Source: Erythrobacteraceae bacterium (GTDB lineage Bacteria > Pseudomonadota > Alphaproteobacteria > Sphingomonadales > Sphingomonadaceae). From it: a DNA stretch of 64,000 nt. This document shows positions 45,593-55,198 of this stretch, piece by piece. The notes under the pieces are model-generated. The model ran no database searches and was not told the DNA's origin. It saw only the letters and a list, made by a program, of their open reading frames with translations. The stretch's first letter is position 1, and every line of letters begins with the position of its first letter. A program made the position numbers and the translations under genes. Location of the stretch: assembly GCA_027486035.1 (NCBI GenBank), contig JAIXPX010000033.1:1-64000 (forward strand), written 5' to 3'.

Positions 45593-46626
45593 GCCGCGCT
45601 CCCGGTGGCGGACGGCGTGCGCGCCAGCCAGCCCATCACCGGCAGGCCTTTGGCGGCCAGCCACTCGGGATTGTAGAGCGTCGAGAGGTAGCGGAAGCCC
45701 GTATCGCACAGGATCGTCACCACCTGCGGATCGGGGCGGCCTTCCGCGACGAGTTCCCGGCCGAGCGCCACCGCGCCCGCAACGTTGATGCCGGAGGAGA
45801 GGCCGAGGCACAGCCCCTGGTCGCGCAGCAGCCGCTCGACCCAGACGAGGCCCTCCTCGTCGGAGATGCGGTACTGCGTGTCGATCGGCGCGCCTTCGAG
45901 ATTGGCGGTGATCCGCCCCTGCCCGATCCCCTCGGCGACCGAGGTGCCCTCGGCCTTCAATTCGCCGTGGGCATAGTAATTGTAGAGCGCCGCGCCGTGG
46001 GGGTCGGTGAGCGCGATGCGGATCTCGGGGTTCTTCTCCTTCAACCCCATGCCCACGCCGGCAATCGTGCCCCCGGTGCCCGCCGCACAGGTGAAGCCGT
46101 CGATCCGCCCGCCGGTCTGCTCCCACAGCTCCTGCGAGGTGCCTTCGATATGCGCCTTGCGGTTGGCGACATTGTCGAACTGCCCGGCCCACACCGCGCC
46201 GGGCGTCTCCTCGGCCAGGCGGCGCGAGACGTGCTGGAAATGGCCCGGATCGGAATATTTTGTCGGCGGGACGAGCACCAGTTCGGCACCCAGAGCCCGC
46301 AGCGTGTCCATCTTCTCCTTGGACTGGTTGTCGGGCATGACGATGATCGTCTTGTAGCCCAGCGCATTGGCGACGAGCGCGATGCCGATGCCGGTGTTGC
46401 CCGCCGTTCCCTCGATCACCGTGCCGCCGGGCCTGAGTTCGCCGCGACTTTCGGCATCGCGGATCATCCACAGGGCCGCGCGGTCCTTCACCGACGAGCC
46501 GGGGTTGGCGAATTCGCACTTGCCCCAGATGTCGCAGCCCGCCTCGGCCGAAGGACCGGCGAGGCGGACGAGCGGGGTGTTGCCGATGAGCGCGAGCGTG
46601 TCGCCAAAGGGGCGGGTGATATTCAT
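45589..46626 (-). CDS. cysK: cysteine synthase A
   Basis: PLP-dependent O-acetylserine sulfhydrylase joining sulfide to O-acetylserine. 345 residues from ATG 46626 (MNITRPFGDTLALIGNTPLV), the family start; the track adds 12 residues. The Schiff-base lysine is in NPGSSVKDRAALWMI near 45. The substrate loop TAGNTGIGIAL follows near 75, and the PLP phosphate site CAAGTGGTIAGVGMG near 185. Its C-terminal region is longer than E. coli CysK (323). It is not in the cysI-cysH operon but supplies the next step of the pathway. Confidence 0.9.
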   Translation of the reverse strand: MNITRPFGDTLALIGNTPLVRLAGPSAEAGCDIWGKCEFANPGSSVKDRAALWMIRDAESRGELRPGGTVIEGTAGNTGIGIALVANALGYKTIIVMPDNQSKEKMDTLRALGAELVLVPPTKYSDPGHFQHVSRRLAEETPGAVWAGQFDNVANRKAHIEGTSQELWEQTGGRIDGFTCAAGTGGTIAGVGMGLKEKNPEIRIALTDPHGAALYNYYAHGELKAEGTSVAEGIGQGRITANLEGAPIDTQYRISDEEGLVWVERLLRDQGLCLGLSSGINVAGAVALGRELVAEGRPDPQVVTILCDTGFRYLSTLYNPEWLAAKGLPVMGWLARTPSATGSAA

Positions 46627-46673
46627 AGGGAGAGAATTAGGCGCTCGGGACGCGGGGGGCAAGCCGCAGGTCT

Positions 46674-47048
46674 TCAGGCCAGCGCGAGCACCGCCTCGAT
46701 CTCGCTGCCCTCGGCGATCTTCTCGGCCTTACGCACGGCGGCCTTCAAGGGGAGCAGCCAGCCGCCAGCCTGTTTCGACGGGAACAGCGACGTGCGCCAG
46801 GTCGTGCCGCCGATGGTCGCCTCGACATAGACCGAGCCCCAGGCGGCGGCGTTGACGGCATGGGCGCGGATCGCCTGCGCGGTCTCGCCGTCGATGGTCA
46901 GAAAATACCACGAGCCCTTGGCCGGAGCGCCGTCGGAGCCCTGCCACAGCCACACGGTGCCACGCACCGCCCACGGGCCGACCGCACCGGAACCCTCGGG
47001 CGCATGGCCCAGTTCATCGCGCAGGAAACGGGCGAGGTCGGCGTCCAC
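46674..47048 (-). CDS. DUF1905 domain-containing protein
   Basis: A 124-residue soluble protein. The YFLTIDGETAQAIR stretch and the WGSVYVEATIGGTTWRTSLF strand pattern, ending FPSKQAGGWLLPLKAAVRKAE, are those of the DUF1905 beta-barrel family. Function is unknown across the family. It ends 47 bases before the cysK start and begins 18 bases after the ferredoxin stop, so co-transcription with the ferredoxin is likely. Confidence 0.85.
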   Translation of the reverse strand: MDADLARFLRDELGHAPEGSGAVGPWAVRGTVWLWQGSDGAPAKGSWYFLTIDGETAQAIRAHAVNAAAWGSVYVEATIGGTTWRTSLFPSKQAGGWLLPLKAAVRKAEKIAEGSEIEAVLALA

Positions 47049-47066
47049 CGGCTCGCCCTCCTCGCC

Positions 47067-47384
47067 TCAGTCTTCCGGAGCGATGGTGACGTGCAGGCCG
47101 TCAAGCTCGGCCGTGAAGGGAATCTGGCACGACAGGCGCGAGGTCGGGGCGCGGTGGTCGGAGGATTCGAGCAGGTCGTCCTCGTCCTCGCTGATCTTGG
47201 GCAGCTTGTCGGCGAAGGCGGGATCGACGACGACGTGGCACGTCGCGCAGGAACAGCACCCGCCGCACAGCGCCAGCAGCTCGTCAAAGCCATTGTCGCG
47301 GATCGCTTCCATCACGGTGAGGCCGTCGCCGACCTCGATCTCGCTGGTGGCGCCTTCGCGATTGGTGACGACCAGTCTGGGCAT
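47067..47384 (-). CDS. 2Fe-2S ferredoxin, adrenodoxin type
   Basis: A 105-residue electron carrier. The cluster ligands are in [13 protein letters not shown] (CX5CX2C spacing) and the distal LSCQIPF near 86, the pattern of adrenodoxin/putidaredoxin-like ferredoxins. The loop has an extra cysteine (GGCCSC). The acidic [12 protein letters not shown] segment before the last ligand would bind a reductase or P450 partner. No P450 or reductase is adjacent. It faces the AlkA-type gene across 105 bases. Confidence 0.9.
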   Translation of the reverse strand: MPRLVVTNREGATSEIEVGDGLTVMEAIRDNGFDELLALCGGCCSCATCHVVVDPAFADKLPKISEDEDDLLESSDHRAPTSRLSCQIPFTAELDGLHVTIAPED

Positions 47385-47489
47385 GGATTTCGGTTCCTTT
47401 TCCGGCTTGAGCGCAAGAATGTGCGCTGTGAGAGTGTGTGGCGGCTGCTAAGGCAGTCTCGGGATCAAGGCAAGTTAAGGAAAGTGCGA

Positions 47490-48107
47490 GTGGGGCTGAG
47501 CACGGAAAAATTGCGCGGTGATCTGGATGCCCTCGCCCTGCGCGAGCCGCGCATCGCAGCGGCGCTCGGGCGGGTCGGCTATCCCGAACCGCGCCTCAGA
47601 GAGCGCGGCTTCACGACAATGCTGCGCACCATCGTCGGCCAGCAGGTCTCGGTCGCGGCCGCCGCTTCGATGTGGCGCAAGCTCGAGGCGGAGCTGGGGC
47701 CGGACTTCACCCCGGGATGCCTCCTCCAGCGCGATTTCGACACCCTGCGCGCCTGCGGGCTTTCGCGGCAGAAGCAGGGCTATGCGCGCAGCCTGTGCGA
47801 GCTGGTCGCGGCGGGCGAACTCGATTTCGCGGCGCTCCCCGAGGACGACGAGGAAGCCATCGCGCTCCTCACCCGCATCAAAGGCATCGGCCGCTGGTCG
47901 GCGGAAATCTACCTCCTCTTCGCCGAGGGCCGCCCCGACATCTGGCCGGCGGGCGATCTTGCGGTGCAGGAGGGGGTGAAGCGGCTGCTCGGGCTGGAAG
48001 AGCGCCCGGCGGAGAAGGTCACCCGTCAGCTTGCCGAGGGCTGGTCGCCCCAGCGGGGGGCGATGGCGATCTTCACCTGGCATTTCTATGCCAACCCGGC
48101 GCTCTGA
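47490..48107 (+). CDS. DNA-3-methyladenine glycosylase II (AlkA-like HhH-GPD)
   Basis: Base-excision repair glycosylase removing alkylated purines. 205 residues from GTG 47490, preceded by TAAGGA at good spacing; GTG 47484 and the very long track ORF are less likely. The helix-hairpin-helix is in LTRIKGIGRWSAEIYLLFA near 130, and the catalytic aspartate lies in PAGDLAVQEGVKRL near 155. FTTMLRTIVGQQVSVAAA near 37 is the conserved start of the helical domain. It lacks the N-terminal beta domain of E. coli AlkA, as in MagIII/short AlkA forms. Confidence 0.88.
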   Translation: MGLSTEKLRGDLDALALREPRIAAALGRVGYPEPRLRERGFTTMLRTIVGQQVSVAAAASMWRKLEAELGPDFTPGCLLQRDFDTLRACGLSRQKQGYARSLCELVAAGELDFAALPEDDEEAIALLTRIKGIGRWSAEIYLLFAEGRPDIWPAGDLAVQEGVKRLLGLEERPAEKVTRQLAEGWSPQRGAMAIFTWHFYANPAL

Positions 48108-48212
48108 TTTCCCGTTGGCCGCCCGCCGCCGTGCGTTCCCCCCACTCTGCCTGCTGACAAGCGTGTCAGTTCGCTCTAGATGGGTTGCAAGCAGCAATTC
48201 GAAGGGATCACC

Positions 48213-49028
48213 ATGACGTCAAACAGCACCGGGCGCTCCATCTTCATCACCGGCGGCGGCTCCGGCATCGGGCGCGCGGCCGCGCTGCATTTCGCCGCGC
48301 GCGGCTGGTTCGTGGGGGTCGCCGACATCAACGAGGCCGGGATGGCCGAGACCCTGGGGCAGATCGCGGGGGACGCCAAGTGGTCGGGCAAGCTCGACGT
48401 GCGCGACCGCAAGGGCTGGGACGAGGCGCTCGCCGCCTTCGCCGCGGCCGCCGGGGGGTGGATCGATGCGCTGGTCAACAATGCCGGGATCGGCACGGGC
48501 GGCTCGCTTTCGGAGCTTGATCCCGAAGAGATCGACCGCTGCCTCGACATCAACCTCAAGGGCGTGCTCTACGGCGCGCAGGCGGTCTACCCCTACCTTC
48601 AGAAGACCGCCCCGGGCTCGGCGCTCGTCAACATCGCCAGCGCCGCCGGCATCGCGGGCTCGGCGGGCATGAGCGTCTATTGCGCCACCAAGTTCGGCGT
48701 GCGCGCCGTGACCGAGAGCCTCGATGCCGAATGGGCGCCCGACGGGATCACGGTCGCCTCGGTATGCCCGAGCTTCATCGACACCCCCCTCCTCAACGGC
48801 ACCGGCAACCGCAAGTCGAACGAGCCGATCCGCGAACGGGTCAAGGCGGCGGGGCTGGAGATCACCCCGGTCAGCCACGTCGCGCAGGCGGTGTGGGACG
48901 CGGTGCACGGCACGAAGCTCGACTATTTCGTGGGCGAGACCAGCAAGCGCATGGCCTTTGCCAAGCGCTGGATGCCGGGCCGGGTGCGCAAGCAGCTCAG
49001 GAACAGCCTTCGGCCGCTAGGGCAGTAG
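48213..49028 (+). CDS. short-chain dehydrogenase/reductase
   Basis: Classical SDR, 271 residues from ATG 48213, preceded by GAAGGGATCACC; the track adds 11 residues upstream. The cofactor motif is [11 protein letters not shown] near 12, with [10 protein letters not shown] near 88, catalytic YCATK near 158 and the preceding serine in [10 protein letters not shown] near 143. [11 protein letters not shown] near 187 closes the site. The C-terminal [14 protein letters not shown] is basic and could touch membranes. The substrate cannot be told from sequence. Its 3' end overlaps phhB (-) by 12 bases. Confidence 0.87.
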   Translation: MTSNSTGRSIFITGGGSGIGRAAALHFAARGWFVGVADINEAGMAETLGQIAGDAKWSGKLDVRDRKGWDEALAAFAAAAGGWIDALVNNAGIGTGGSLSELDPEEIDRCLDINLKGVLYGAQAVYPYLQKTAPGSALVNIASAAGIAGSAGMSVYCATKFGVRAVTESLDAEWAPDGITVASVCPSFIDTPLLNGTGNRKSNEPIRERVKAAGLEITPVSHVAQAVWDAVHGTKLDYFVGETSKRMAFAKRWMPGRVRKQLRNSLRPLGQ

Positions 49029-49310
49029 CGCCTCCACTGCCGCCGCCATCTTCGCATCGCGCGCCGACAGCCCGCCCGCGTCATGGGTGGTCAGCGTGAT
49101 CTCCACCCGGTTGTAGACGTTGAACCATTCCGGGTGGTGGTCCTGCGCCTCGGCGAGCAGGGCGACGCGGTTCATGAAGCCCCAGGCTTCCGAGAAATCC
49201 TTGAAGCGGAAGGTCCGCGCGATCGCCTTGCCCTCGCGCGCCAGCGACCATTCGGCGTGCGCCGCCAGCAGCGCGGCGATTTCGTCAGCGGTGAGTTCGG
49301 GAACGGACAT
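49017..49310 (-). CDS. phhB: 4a-hydroxytetrahydrobiopterin dehydratase (PCD/DCoH)
   Basis: 97 residues from ATG 49310 ([18 protein letters not shown]). It dehydrates pterin-4a-carbinolamine, the product of aromatic amino-acid hydroxylases; bacterial members also appear without such hydroxylases. The signature is [20 protein letters not shown] near 57, with the two catalytic histidines, and [12 protein letters not shown] near 77. No phenylalanine hydroxylase is nearby. The gene converges on the SDR with a 12-base overlap. Confidence 0.93.
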   Translation of the reverse strand: MSVPELTADEIAALLAAHAEWSLAREGKAIARTFRFKDFSEAWGFMNRVALLAEAQDHHPEWFNVYNRVEITLTTHDAGGLSARDAKMAAAVEALLP

Positions 49311-49373
49311 GAAGGCACTCCGCAAAAGAGGATCGCTTGTTTGCGCCCCGGCTTTTCCCTAGGCAGGCGGCCA

Positions 49374-49979
49374 ATGCAAGCCGCAAACCCCTCGCTGATT
49401 GCCGAGAACCTCGCCTGCCGGCGCGGCGAGCGGCTCTTGTTCCGGCGGCTGTCCTTCGCGCTCGCGCCGGGCGCGGCGTGCCATGTGACGGGCGCCAACG
49501 GCGCGGGCAAGACCACCCTGATCCGGGCGCTCGCGGGCCTCACGAAGCCCTATGCCGGCGAGGTCCGCCGCGAGGGCGCCCTCGCCCTGCTCGACGAGCG
49601 GTCGGGGCTCGATCCGGATCTGCCGCTGGCAAGGTCGCTTGCCTTCTGGTTCGGGCTCGACAGCGTGGCCGACCCCGCCGCGATCATGGCCCGCCTCCGG
49701 CTCGAAACCCTGGCCGAGGTGCCGGTCGGCTACCTTTCGACCGGGCAGCGGAAGCGCGCCGCGCTGGCCCGCGTAATCGGCCAGAACGCCGCCGTCTGGT
49801 TGCTCGACGAGCCGCTCTCGGGCCTCGACACCGCCTCGCAGGACCTCGTCAGCACACTCGTGTGCGAGCATTGCGAAAGCGGCGGGATCGCGCTCATCGC
49901 CTCGCACCAGCCGCTCGACGTGCCGGGCATGACGAGCTTCGCGATCGAGGATTTCGCGCCTGCCGAGGCCGAGGCCTGA
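49374..49979 (+). CDS. ccmA: heme exporter ATP-binding protein CcmA
   Basis: ATPase of the CcmAB(CD) system that loads heme for cytochrome c maturation. 201 residues from ATG 49374, the family start. Walker A GANGAGKTT near 40, ABC signature YLSTGQRKRAALARV near 122, Walker B WLLDEPLSGLD near 142 and the His switch IASHQP near 178. It is followed at once by ccmB (one-base overlap). The remaining ccm genes (ccmC, ccmE and others) are not in the window. Confidence 0.94.
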   Translation: MQAANPSLIAENLACRRGERLLFRRLSFALAPGAACHVTGANGAGKTTLIRALAGLTKPYAGEVRREGALALLDERSGLDPDLPLARSLAFWFGLDSVADPAAIMARLRLETLAEVPVGYLSTGQRKRAALARVIGQNAAVWLLDEPLSGLDTASQDLVSTLVCEHCESGGIALIASHQPLDVPGMTSFAIEDFAPAEAEA

Positions 49980-50629
49980 TGCTCGCGCAGCTCCTGCGCC
50001 GCGATCTCGCGCAGTTCTTCCCCTTCACGGGGAGCGGCGCCGCGCTGCCGGTGGTGTTCTTTGTCGCGGTCGCCATGCTGTTTCCCTTCGCGGTCGGGCC
50101 GGATGCCAACCTGATGCTCAAGACCGGCGGCGGCGTGGTGTGGATCGCGGCGCTGCTGGCGGCGATCCTGCCGCTGGAGAAGCTGGTCGCCGGCGACATC
50201 GCGCTGGGCTTTTTCGACCAGCTCCGCCTGCGCGGGTTTGCCGAGGAAGCGATGATGGCGGTGCGCCTGCTCGCCCACTGGCTGAGCTTCGGCCCGCCGC
50301 TGCTGCTGGCGACCTTTCCGGCGGCCGCGCTGCTCAAGATCGAGGGCGAGACCTTCGATATCCTGCTGCTCGGCCTGCTGGCCGGCACACCGGGTCTGGC
50401 GGCGATTGGGTTGATGATCGCGGCGCTGACCGCTTCGCTGAGGGCAGGCGCGGCGCTATCGGGCCTGCTGCTGATCCCGCTCGCGCTGCCGATCCTGATC
50501 TTCGGCGCGGGTGCGCTGGCGCGTCAGGACGTCGCCAGCATCGGCTTCGTCGGCGCAATCAGCCTCGCGCTGGTGGCGATAGCGCCCTTCGCCGCAGGGG
50601 CGGCGATAAGGGCTGCGCGGGAGGGTTGA
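49979..50629 (+). CDS. ccmB: heme exporter permease CcmB
   Basis: 216 residues with six hydrophobic helices, the size and topology of CcmB. The N-terminal LLRRDLAQFFPF and the first-loop VVWIAALLAAILPLEKLVAG correspond to the conserved start and WxxxL region, and GFFDQLRLRGFAEEAMMAVR follows. It overlaps the ccmA stop by one base. A GC-rich hairpin lies after its stop, before the convergent map gene. Confidence 0.92.
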   Translation: MLAQLLRRDLAQFFPFTGSGAALPVVFFVAVAMLFPFAVGPDANLMLKTGGGVVWIAALLAAILPLEKLVAGDIALGFFDQLRLRGFAEEAMMAVRLLAHWLSFGPPLLLATFPAAALLKIEGETFDILLLGLLAGTPGLAAIGLMIAALTASLRAGAALSGLLLIPLALPILIFGAGALARQDVASIGFVGAISLALVAIAPFAAGAAIRAAREG

Positions 50630-50657
50630 TCGGCCCGCAAGGAAGAAGGAAGCGGGG

Positions 50658-50676
50658 CCCCGGGTCAAGCCCGGGG
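50658..50676. terminator. hairpin between convergent ccmB and map
   Basis: CCCCGGG-TCAAG-CCCGGGG is a perfect 7-bp stem in the 68-base gap between two convergent genes. It resembles another dispersed repeat of related genomes. No T-run is next to it, so it may be an attenuating or repeat hairpin rather than a classic terminator. Confidence 0.45.
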
Positions 50677-50697
50677 AGACGCTAGGGTTTGAAAAAT

Positions 50698-51525
50698 CTA
50701 GAAATAAGGCGGGCAATCCCGCCCGGTCGGGCTCTTGGTGAAGATCTCGTTGCCCGTTTCCGTGATCGCGATCGAGTGTTCGAACTGCGCTGAAAGCGAT
50801 TTGTCACGCGTCACCGCGGTCCAGCCGTCGCCCAGCACCTTGGCCCAGGGCTTGCCGAGGTTGATCATCGGCTCGATGGTGAAGAACATCCCCGGCTTCA
50901 GCTCCGGTCCGGTGCCCGCGCGCGCGGCATGGACCACTTCGGGCGCGTCGTGGAACAGGCGGCCGAGGCCATGACCGCAGAACTCGCGCACCACGCCGTA
51001 GCGGAACTGGCTGGCATGGGCTTCGATCGCCGCGCCGATATCGCCGAGCCGCGCGCCGGGCTGCGCGGCGGCGATGCCGAGCATCAGGCATTCATAGGTC
51101 ACCTCGACGAGCTTGCGCGCCTTCAGCGAAGGCTCGCCCGCGTAGAACATCCGGCTCGTGTCGCCGTGCCAGCCGTCGACCAGCGGGGTCACGTCGATGT
51201 TGAGGATGTCGCCATCCTTCAGCACCTTGTCGCCCGGAATGCCGTGGCAGATCACGTGGTTGATCGAGATGCACGAGGAGTGCGCATAGCCGCGGTAGCC
51301 TAGCGTCGCGGGGATCGCACCGGCATCGAGCATCATGCCGCGGATCGCATCGTCGATGCTCCCCGTGGTGACGCCGGGCTTCACCAGCTCCACGCAGGCA
51401 TCGAGGATCTCGGCGGCGAGGCGGCCGGCCTTGCGCATCCCTTCGAAGCCAGCGGCGGTGTGCAGTTTGATGGAGCCGTCGCGGTAGACGGTCTCATCGC
51501 CGTCGACGAGTTGGTAATCGTGCAT
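50698..51525 (-). CDS. map: methionine aminopeptidase, type I
   Basis: Removes initiator methionine from nascent proteins; essential. 275 residues from ATG 51525 (MHDYQLVDGDE); an ATG four codons earlier (51537) is possible. Metal ligands are in NIDVTPLVDGWHGDTS (Asp pair), FCGHGLGRLFHD (His), TIEPMINLG (Glu) and QFEHSIAI (Glu). The catalytic histidine is in HVICHGIP near 104. The end is about 30 residues longer than the E. coli core. It stands alone, convergent with ccmB, and the parS-like region lies upstream. Confidence 0.95.
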   Translation of the reverse strand: MHDYQLVDGDETVYRDGSIKLHTAAGFEGMRKAGRLAAEILDACVELVKPGVTTGSIDDAIRGMMLDAGAIPATLGYRGYAHSSCISINHVICHGIPGDKVLKDGDILNIDVTPLVDGWHGDTSRMFYAGEPSLKARKLVEVTYECLMLGIAAAQPGARLGDIGAAIEAHASQFRYGVVREFCGHGLGRLFHDAPEVVHAARAGTGPELKPGMFFTIEPMINLGKPWAKVLGDGWTAVTRDKSLSAQFEHSIAITETGNEIFTKSPTGRDCPPYF

Positions 51526-51660
51526 GGGGTGTCCCATAGCGAGTGATGCGGCGGATTGCTACTTGAACGGCGCTGGCGGCGGCGCGCCATGCGCGTTTCG
51601 CGGGGTGCCAGCCGGGATGCAGGCCGGCGGTCGCGCGTCGTAGACTCGTTTAGCCCCCCT

Positions 51661-51682
51661 CCAGACCCCTTCCAGACCCCCC
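51661..51682 (-). repeat. GGGGGTCTGG decamer repeats beside parS-like site 2
   Basis: CCAGACCCC at 51661-51669 and CCAGACCCCC at 51672-51681 are the reverse complement of the decamer beside site 1. They end 10 bases before the parS-like palindrome. Relative to the palindrome they point the same way as at site 1. I noticed no other cluster in the window. Confidence 0.6.
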
Positions 51683-51691
51683 GCGCGCAAG

Positions 51692-51707
51692 GGTTTCACG
51701 TGAAACA
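51692..51707. other. parS-like centromere site 2
   Basis: GGTTTCACGTGAAACA matches the ParB-binding consensus TGTTNCACGTGAAACA at 15 of 16 positions; the core CACGTG is intact and only the first T is G. It lies in the 251-base gap between map and the aminopeptidase, which otherwise holds the decamer repeats and the promoters of both genes. Confidence 0.65.
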
Positions 51708-51776
51708 TTGCCATCGGCGGGGATCACGCGCCAAATCGGCTGGTGACATCGGGCGAGCGGCGATTATGGAACAGGC

Positions 51777-53162
51777 ATGAGCGAGCCCAGAGCATTGATC
51801 CGCCCCGACCGCGGCGAGGACGCGGTTGCCATCCACCTCGTGAGCAAGGACAGTTTCGAAGCCTTCGCCAAGGGACTCACCGCCGCCCAACGCGCCAGCC
51901 TTGCCGGGCAGAGATTCGAGGGCGCTGGATACCAGATCGCGATCGTTCCCGAGGGGGATTCCTGGTTTGTTGTCAGTGGGGTAGTGCACCCCGACAAGCT
52001 CTCGGCCTGGTGCCTGGCCAAGCTCGCAGAGGAGCTGCCCGAGGGGGTTTACCGCCTCGCCAATGCCGAAGCCGGGCCAGCGATGTTCGGGTGGGTGACG
52101 GGCCAGCACCGCTTCACCCGCTACAAGAGCGAGGACAAGGGCACCGGGCCGCGCGTCCTGCTGACCGGTCAGGCCGGCCAGATCGATGCGCAAGTCGCTG
52201 AAGCGGAAGCGGAATGTCTGGTCCGCGACCTCGTCAACACGCCGCCCGAGGACATGGGTCCGGCGGCGCTCGAAGCCCGGTGCGAGCGCCTCGCCAAGGC
52301 GCACAAGGCCGAGCTGACGGTGGTGCGCGGCGAGGCGCTGGAGCGGGACTATCCGATGATCCACGCCGTCGGCCGGGCCGCCACCCGCGCCCACGCGCCG
52401 CGTCTGTTGCATCTCGCCTGGGGCGATCCAACCCACCCTGTGCTGGCGGTGGTCGGCAAGGGGGTGTGCTTCGATTCCGGGGGCCTGAACATCAAGCCGG
52501 GATCGGGCATGCGGCTGATGAAGAAGGACATGGGGGGGGCGGCCCATGCGCTCGCGCTGGCCGATCTGGTAATGGGTGCGCGGCTCAAGGTGCGACTCCA
52601 CCTCCTGATCCCCGCGGTGGAGAACGCCATTTCCGGTGGGGCCTTCCGGCCGGGGGACATCCTCAAGAGCCGCAAGGGCCTCACCGTCGAGATCGACAAT
52701 ACCGATGCCGAAGGGCGCCTGATCCTTGGCGATGCGCTCACCCGGGCTTCCGAGGAAACCCCTGATCTGATTGTCGATTTTGCGACCCTGACGGGCGCGG
52801 CACGGGTTGCGCTCGGCCCTGACCTGCCAGCCCTGATGGCCCGAAGCGACGATACGGCGGAGGCCTTTCTGGCTGCGGGGAAGGCCCATGACGATCCGGT
52901 CTGGCGCTTGCCACTGCCGGAGGCCTACCGCGAATATCTCGCCTCGGATGTGGCCGACATGGCGAATTCCGCTGCCAACCCCTACGCCGGGGCGAGCGTG
53001 GCCGGCCTGTTCCTCGACCGCTTCGTGGGAGAGGGGATCGACTGGGTGCATTTTGACACCTTCGCCTGGAATCCGTCGCCCAAGCCCGGCCGTGCGCGCG
53101 GTGGGCGCGGGATCGGCCTCAGGGCGGCATGGCATGCGATCCGCTCCCGTTACGGCAGCTAA
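51777..53162 (+). CDS. leucyl aminopeptidase family protein (M17)
   Basis: Di-zinc peptidase of the PepA family, 461 residues, a little shorter than E. coli PepA (503). The catalytic C-terminal domain shows GKGVCFDSGGLNIKPGSGMR near 235 (metal ligands), KKDMGGAAHALAL, and the family signature NTDAEGRLILGDAL near 300, with DFATLTGAARVALG following. The N-terminal domain (about 1-140) is divergent, as in alphaproteobacterial forms. Start ATG 51777 is 70 bases after the parS-like site. Confidence 0.92.
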   Translation: MSEPRALIRPDRGEDAVAIHLVSKDSFEAFAKGLTAAQRASLAGQRFEGAGYQIAIVPEGDSWFVVSGVVHPDKLSAWCLAKLAEELPEGVYRLANAEAGPAMFGWVTGQHRFTRYKSEDKGTGPRVLLTGQAGQIDAQVAEAEAECLVRDLVNTPPEDMGPAALEARCERLAKAHKAELTVVRGEALERDYPMIHAVGRAATRAHAPRLLHLAWGDPTHPVLAVVGKGVCFDSGGLNIKPGSGMRLMKKDMGGAAHALALADLVMGARLKVRLHLLIPAVENAISGGAFRPGDILKSRKGLTVEIDNTDAEGRLILGDALTRASEETPDLIVDFATLTGAARVALGPDLPALMARSDDTAEAFLAAGKAHDDPVWRLPLPEAYREYLASDVADMANSAANPYAGASVAGLFLDRFVGEGIDWVHFDTFAWNPSPKPGRARGGRGIGLRAAWHAIRSRYGS

Positions 53163-53256
53163 GCTTGCCCCGCGCTGCGCTTGCCGCTAACGGCCCTGCC
53201 ACGCCGCGCCGGCGGGGGAGCATGCGGCAACAGCAGGGAAGGCAGACGGAACGCAG

Positions 53257-53616
53257 ATGAGCGCAGTGCGCGACGGAACGGATTACGCAGTGCCGACAGG
53301 CGTGCTGGGCCTCAAGGGTCCGGTCGAGAAGCCTGCGCCCGGCACCCTGCCGCTGCGCGGCGATCTGGCACATATCGCGCTCGCCGGGAGCCATCTCGCG
53401 GCGCACTACGTGATCCCCCATGCCCGCGCCCTCGGGGCAGCAGGTGCTGGCCTGCGCCTCGCCCCGCGCGACGATGCCGAGATTTTCACCACCCTGCCCG
53501 CCGCCAGCCGGTTCGAATTGCTCGACGTGGCGGGGGAATGGGTCTGGGGCTGTCCCGGCCCCCAAGGCCCCTCGGGCTGGTGCCGCGCGAGCGACCTCGC
53601 CCCCGAAGAAGCCTGA
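53257..53616 (+). CDS. SH3-like domain protein, function unknown
   Basis: 119 residues without a signal peptide. The C-terminal half (about 60-115: LRLAPRDDAEIFTTLPAASR, then LLDVAGEWVWG and GWCRASDLAP) has the strand pattern of bacterial SH3-like domains that often bind cell-wall peptides. The N-terminus (VPTGVLGLKGPVEKPAPGTL) is extended. I cannot name a function. It lies six bases before argC and may be co-transcribed. Confidence 0.72.
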   Translation: MSAVRDGTDYAVPTGVLGLKGPVEKPAPGTLPLRGDLAHIALAGSHLAAHYVIPHARALGAAGAGLRLAPRDDAEIFTTLPAASRFELLDVAGEWVWGCPGPQGPSGWCRASDLAPEEA

Positions 53617-53622
53617 GGCAAA

Positions 53623-54552
53623 GTGGCGACCCGCCTGTTCATTGACGGCGCGGCCGGCACCACCGGACTCGAGATCCGCGAGCGCCTGTCGGGCCGCAGC
53701 GAGTTCGAGTTGCTGGTGCTCGACGATGCCCAGCGCAAGGACGAGGCTGCCCGCCGCGAGGCTCTGCATGCGGCCGACATCGCGATCCTTTGCCTTCCCG
53801 ATGATGCCGCCCGAGAGGCAGTGAAGCTTGCACAGGGATCGGGCACACGCCTCATCGACGCCTCTTCCGCGCACCGCGTCGCGGCGGGCTGGGCCTATGG
53901 TTTTCCCGAGCTGATCGGGCGCGAAACCATCGCCTCTGCCCAATTCTTGAGCAACCCCGGCTGCTATCCCACGGGCTTCCTCGCCCTGGTCGCACCCCTG
54001 GTCCGTGCTGCATTGCTGCCGGCGTCCTTTCCCTTCACGGTCAACGCGGTGAGCGGCTATTCGGGGGGCGGCAACGCTCTCATCGACCGCTTCCAGGCTG
54101 ATGCCGATATCGCGTTCCGGGCCTACGGGCTCCAGCTTGGCCACAAGCACCTGCCCGAGATGCGGGAATATGCCGGGCTCGCCCATGCACCGGTCTTCTC
54201 GCCGAGCGTGGTTCCCGCGCATCGCGGCATGATCGTCGATGTGCCGCTGCCGCTCGCTGCCCTCCCCGCGCGACCGAGCGCCGAAGCTCTGCACGCGGCG
54301 CTGGCCGCGTTTTACCAAGACAGCCCCGTCGTGACCCTGGCACCGCTTGGACCTCCGGCGGCAGAGTTGTTGCTGCACAGGTCGGCGGCCGGGTGGGACG
54401 GAATGGCGCTTCACGTCTTCGCCGATGCCGGGAGCACCCAGGCCCGGCTGGTCGCGGTGCTCGACAATCTCGGCAAGGGTGCCTCGGGTGCGGCAATCCA
54501 GAACCTCAACATCATGTGCGGCCTGCCCGAGACCAGCGGGCTGCATCTGTAG
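53623..54552 (+). CDS. argC: N-acetyl-gamma-glutamyl-phosphate reductase, type 2
   Basis: NADPH-dependent third step of arginine synthesis. 309 residues from GTG 53623, the shorter type 2 form common in alphaproteobacteria. The cofactor loop IDGAAGTTGLEIRERL starts the protein. The nucleophile cysteine is in LSNPGCYPTGFLAL near 112, and the substrate-binding VNAVSGYSGGGNALID near 140 and HKHLPEMREYA near 175 follow. A perfect small palindrome (TGCCTA-AAATA-TAGGCA, 54565-54581) lies just after the stop. Confidence 0.95.
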   Translation: MATRLFIDGAAGTTGLEIRERLSGRSEFELLVLDDAQRKDEAARREALHAADIAILCLPDDAAREAVKLAQGSGTRLIDASSAHRVAAGWAYGFPELIGRETIASAQFLSNPGCYPTGFLALVAPLVRAALLPASFPFTVNAVSGYSGGGNALIDRFQADADIAFRAYGLQLGHKHLPEMREYAGLAHAPVFSPSVVPAHRGMIVDVPLPLAALPARPSAEALHAALAAFYQDSPVVTLAPLGPPAAELLLHRSAAGWDGMALHVFADAGSTQARLVAVLDNLGKGASGAAIQNLNIMCGLPETSGLHL

Positions 54553-54578
54553 AAAGCGCCAGACTGCCTAAAATATAG

Positions 54579-55121
<543 letters not shown>

Positions 55122-55198
55122 ACTCCCACCCTTTCCTGCCTGCCGCAGCGGCGGGCCGGCCAGCAACACACAGCCAATTTACCGGAGGCACACTACCA

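Noticed and set aside
50658-50676. Classic Rho-independent terminator after ccmB
   Set aside because: The stem is perfect but no T-run is adjacent, so it is listed only as a hairpin of moderate confidence.
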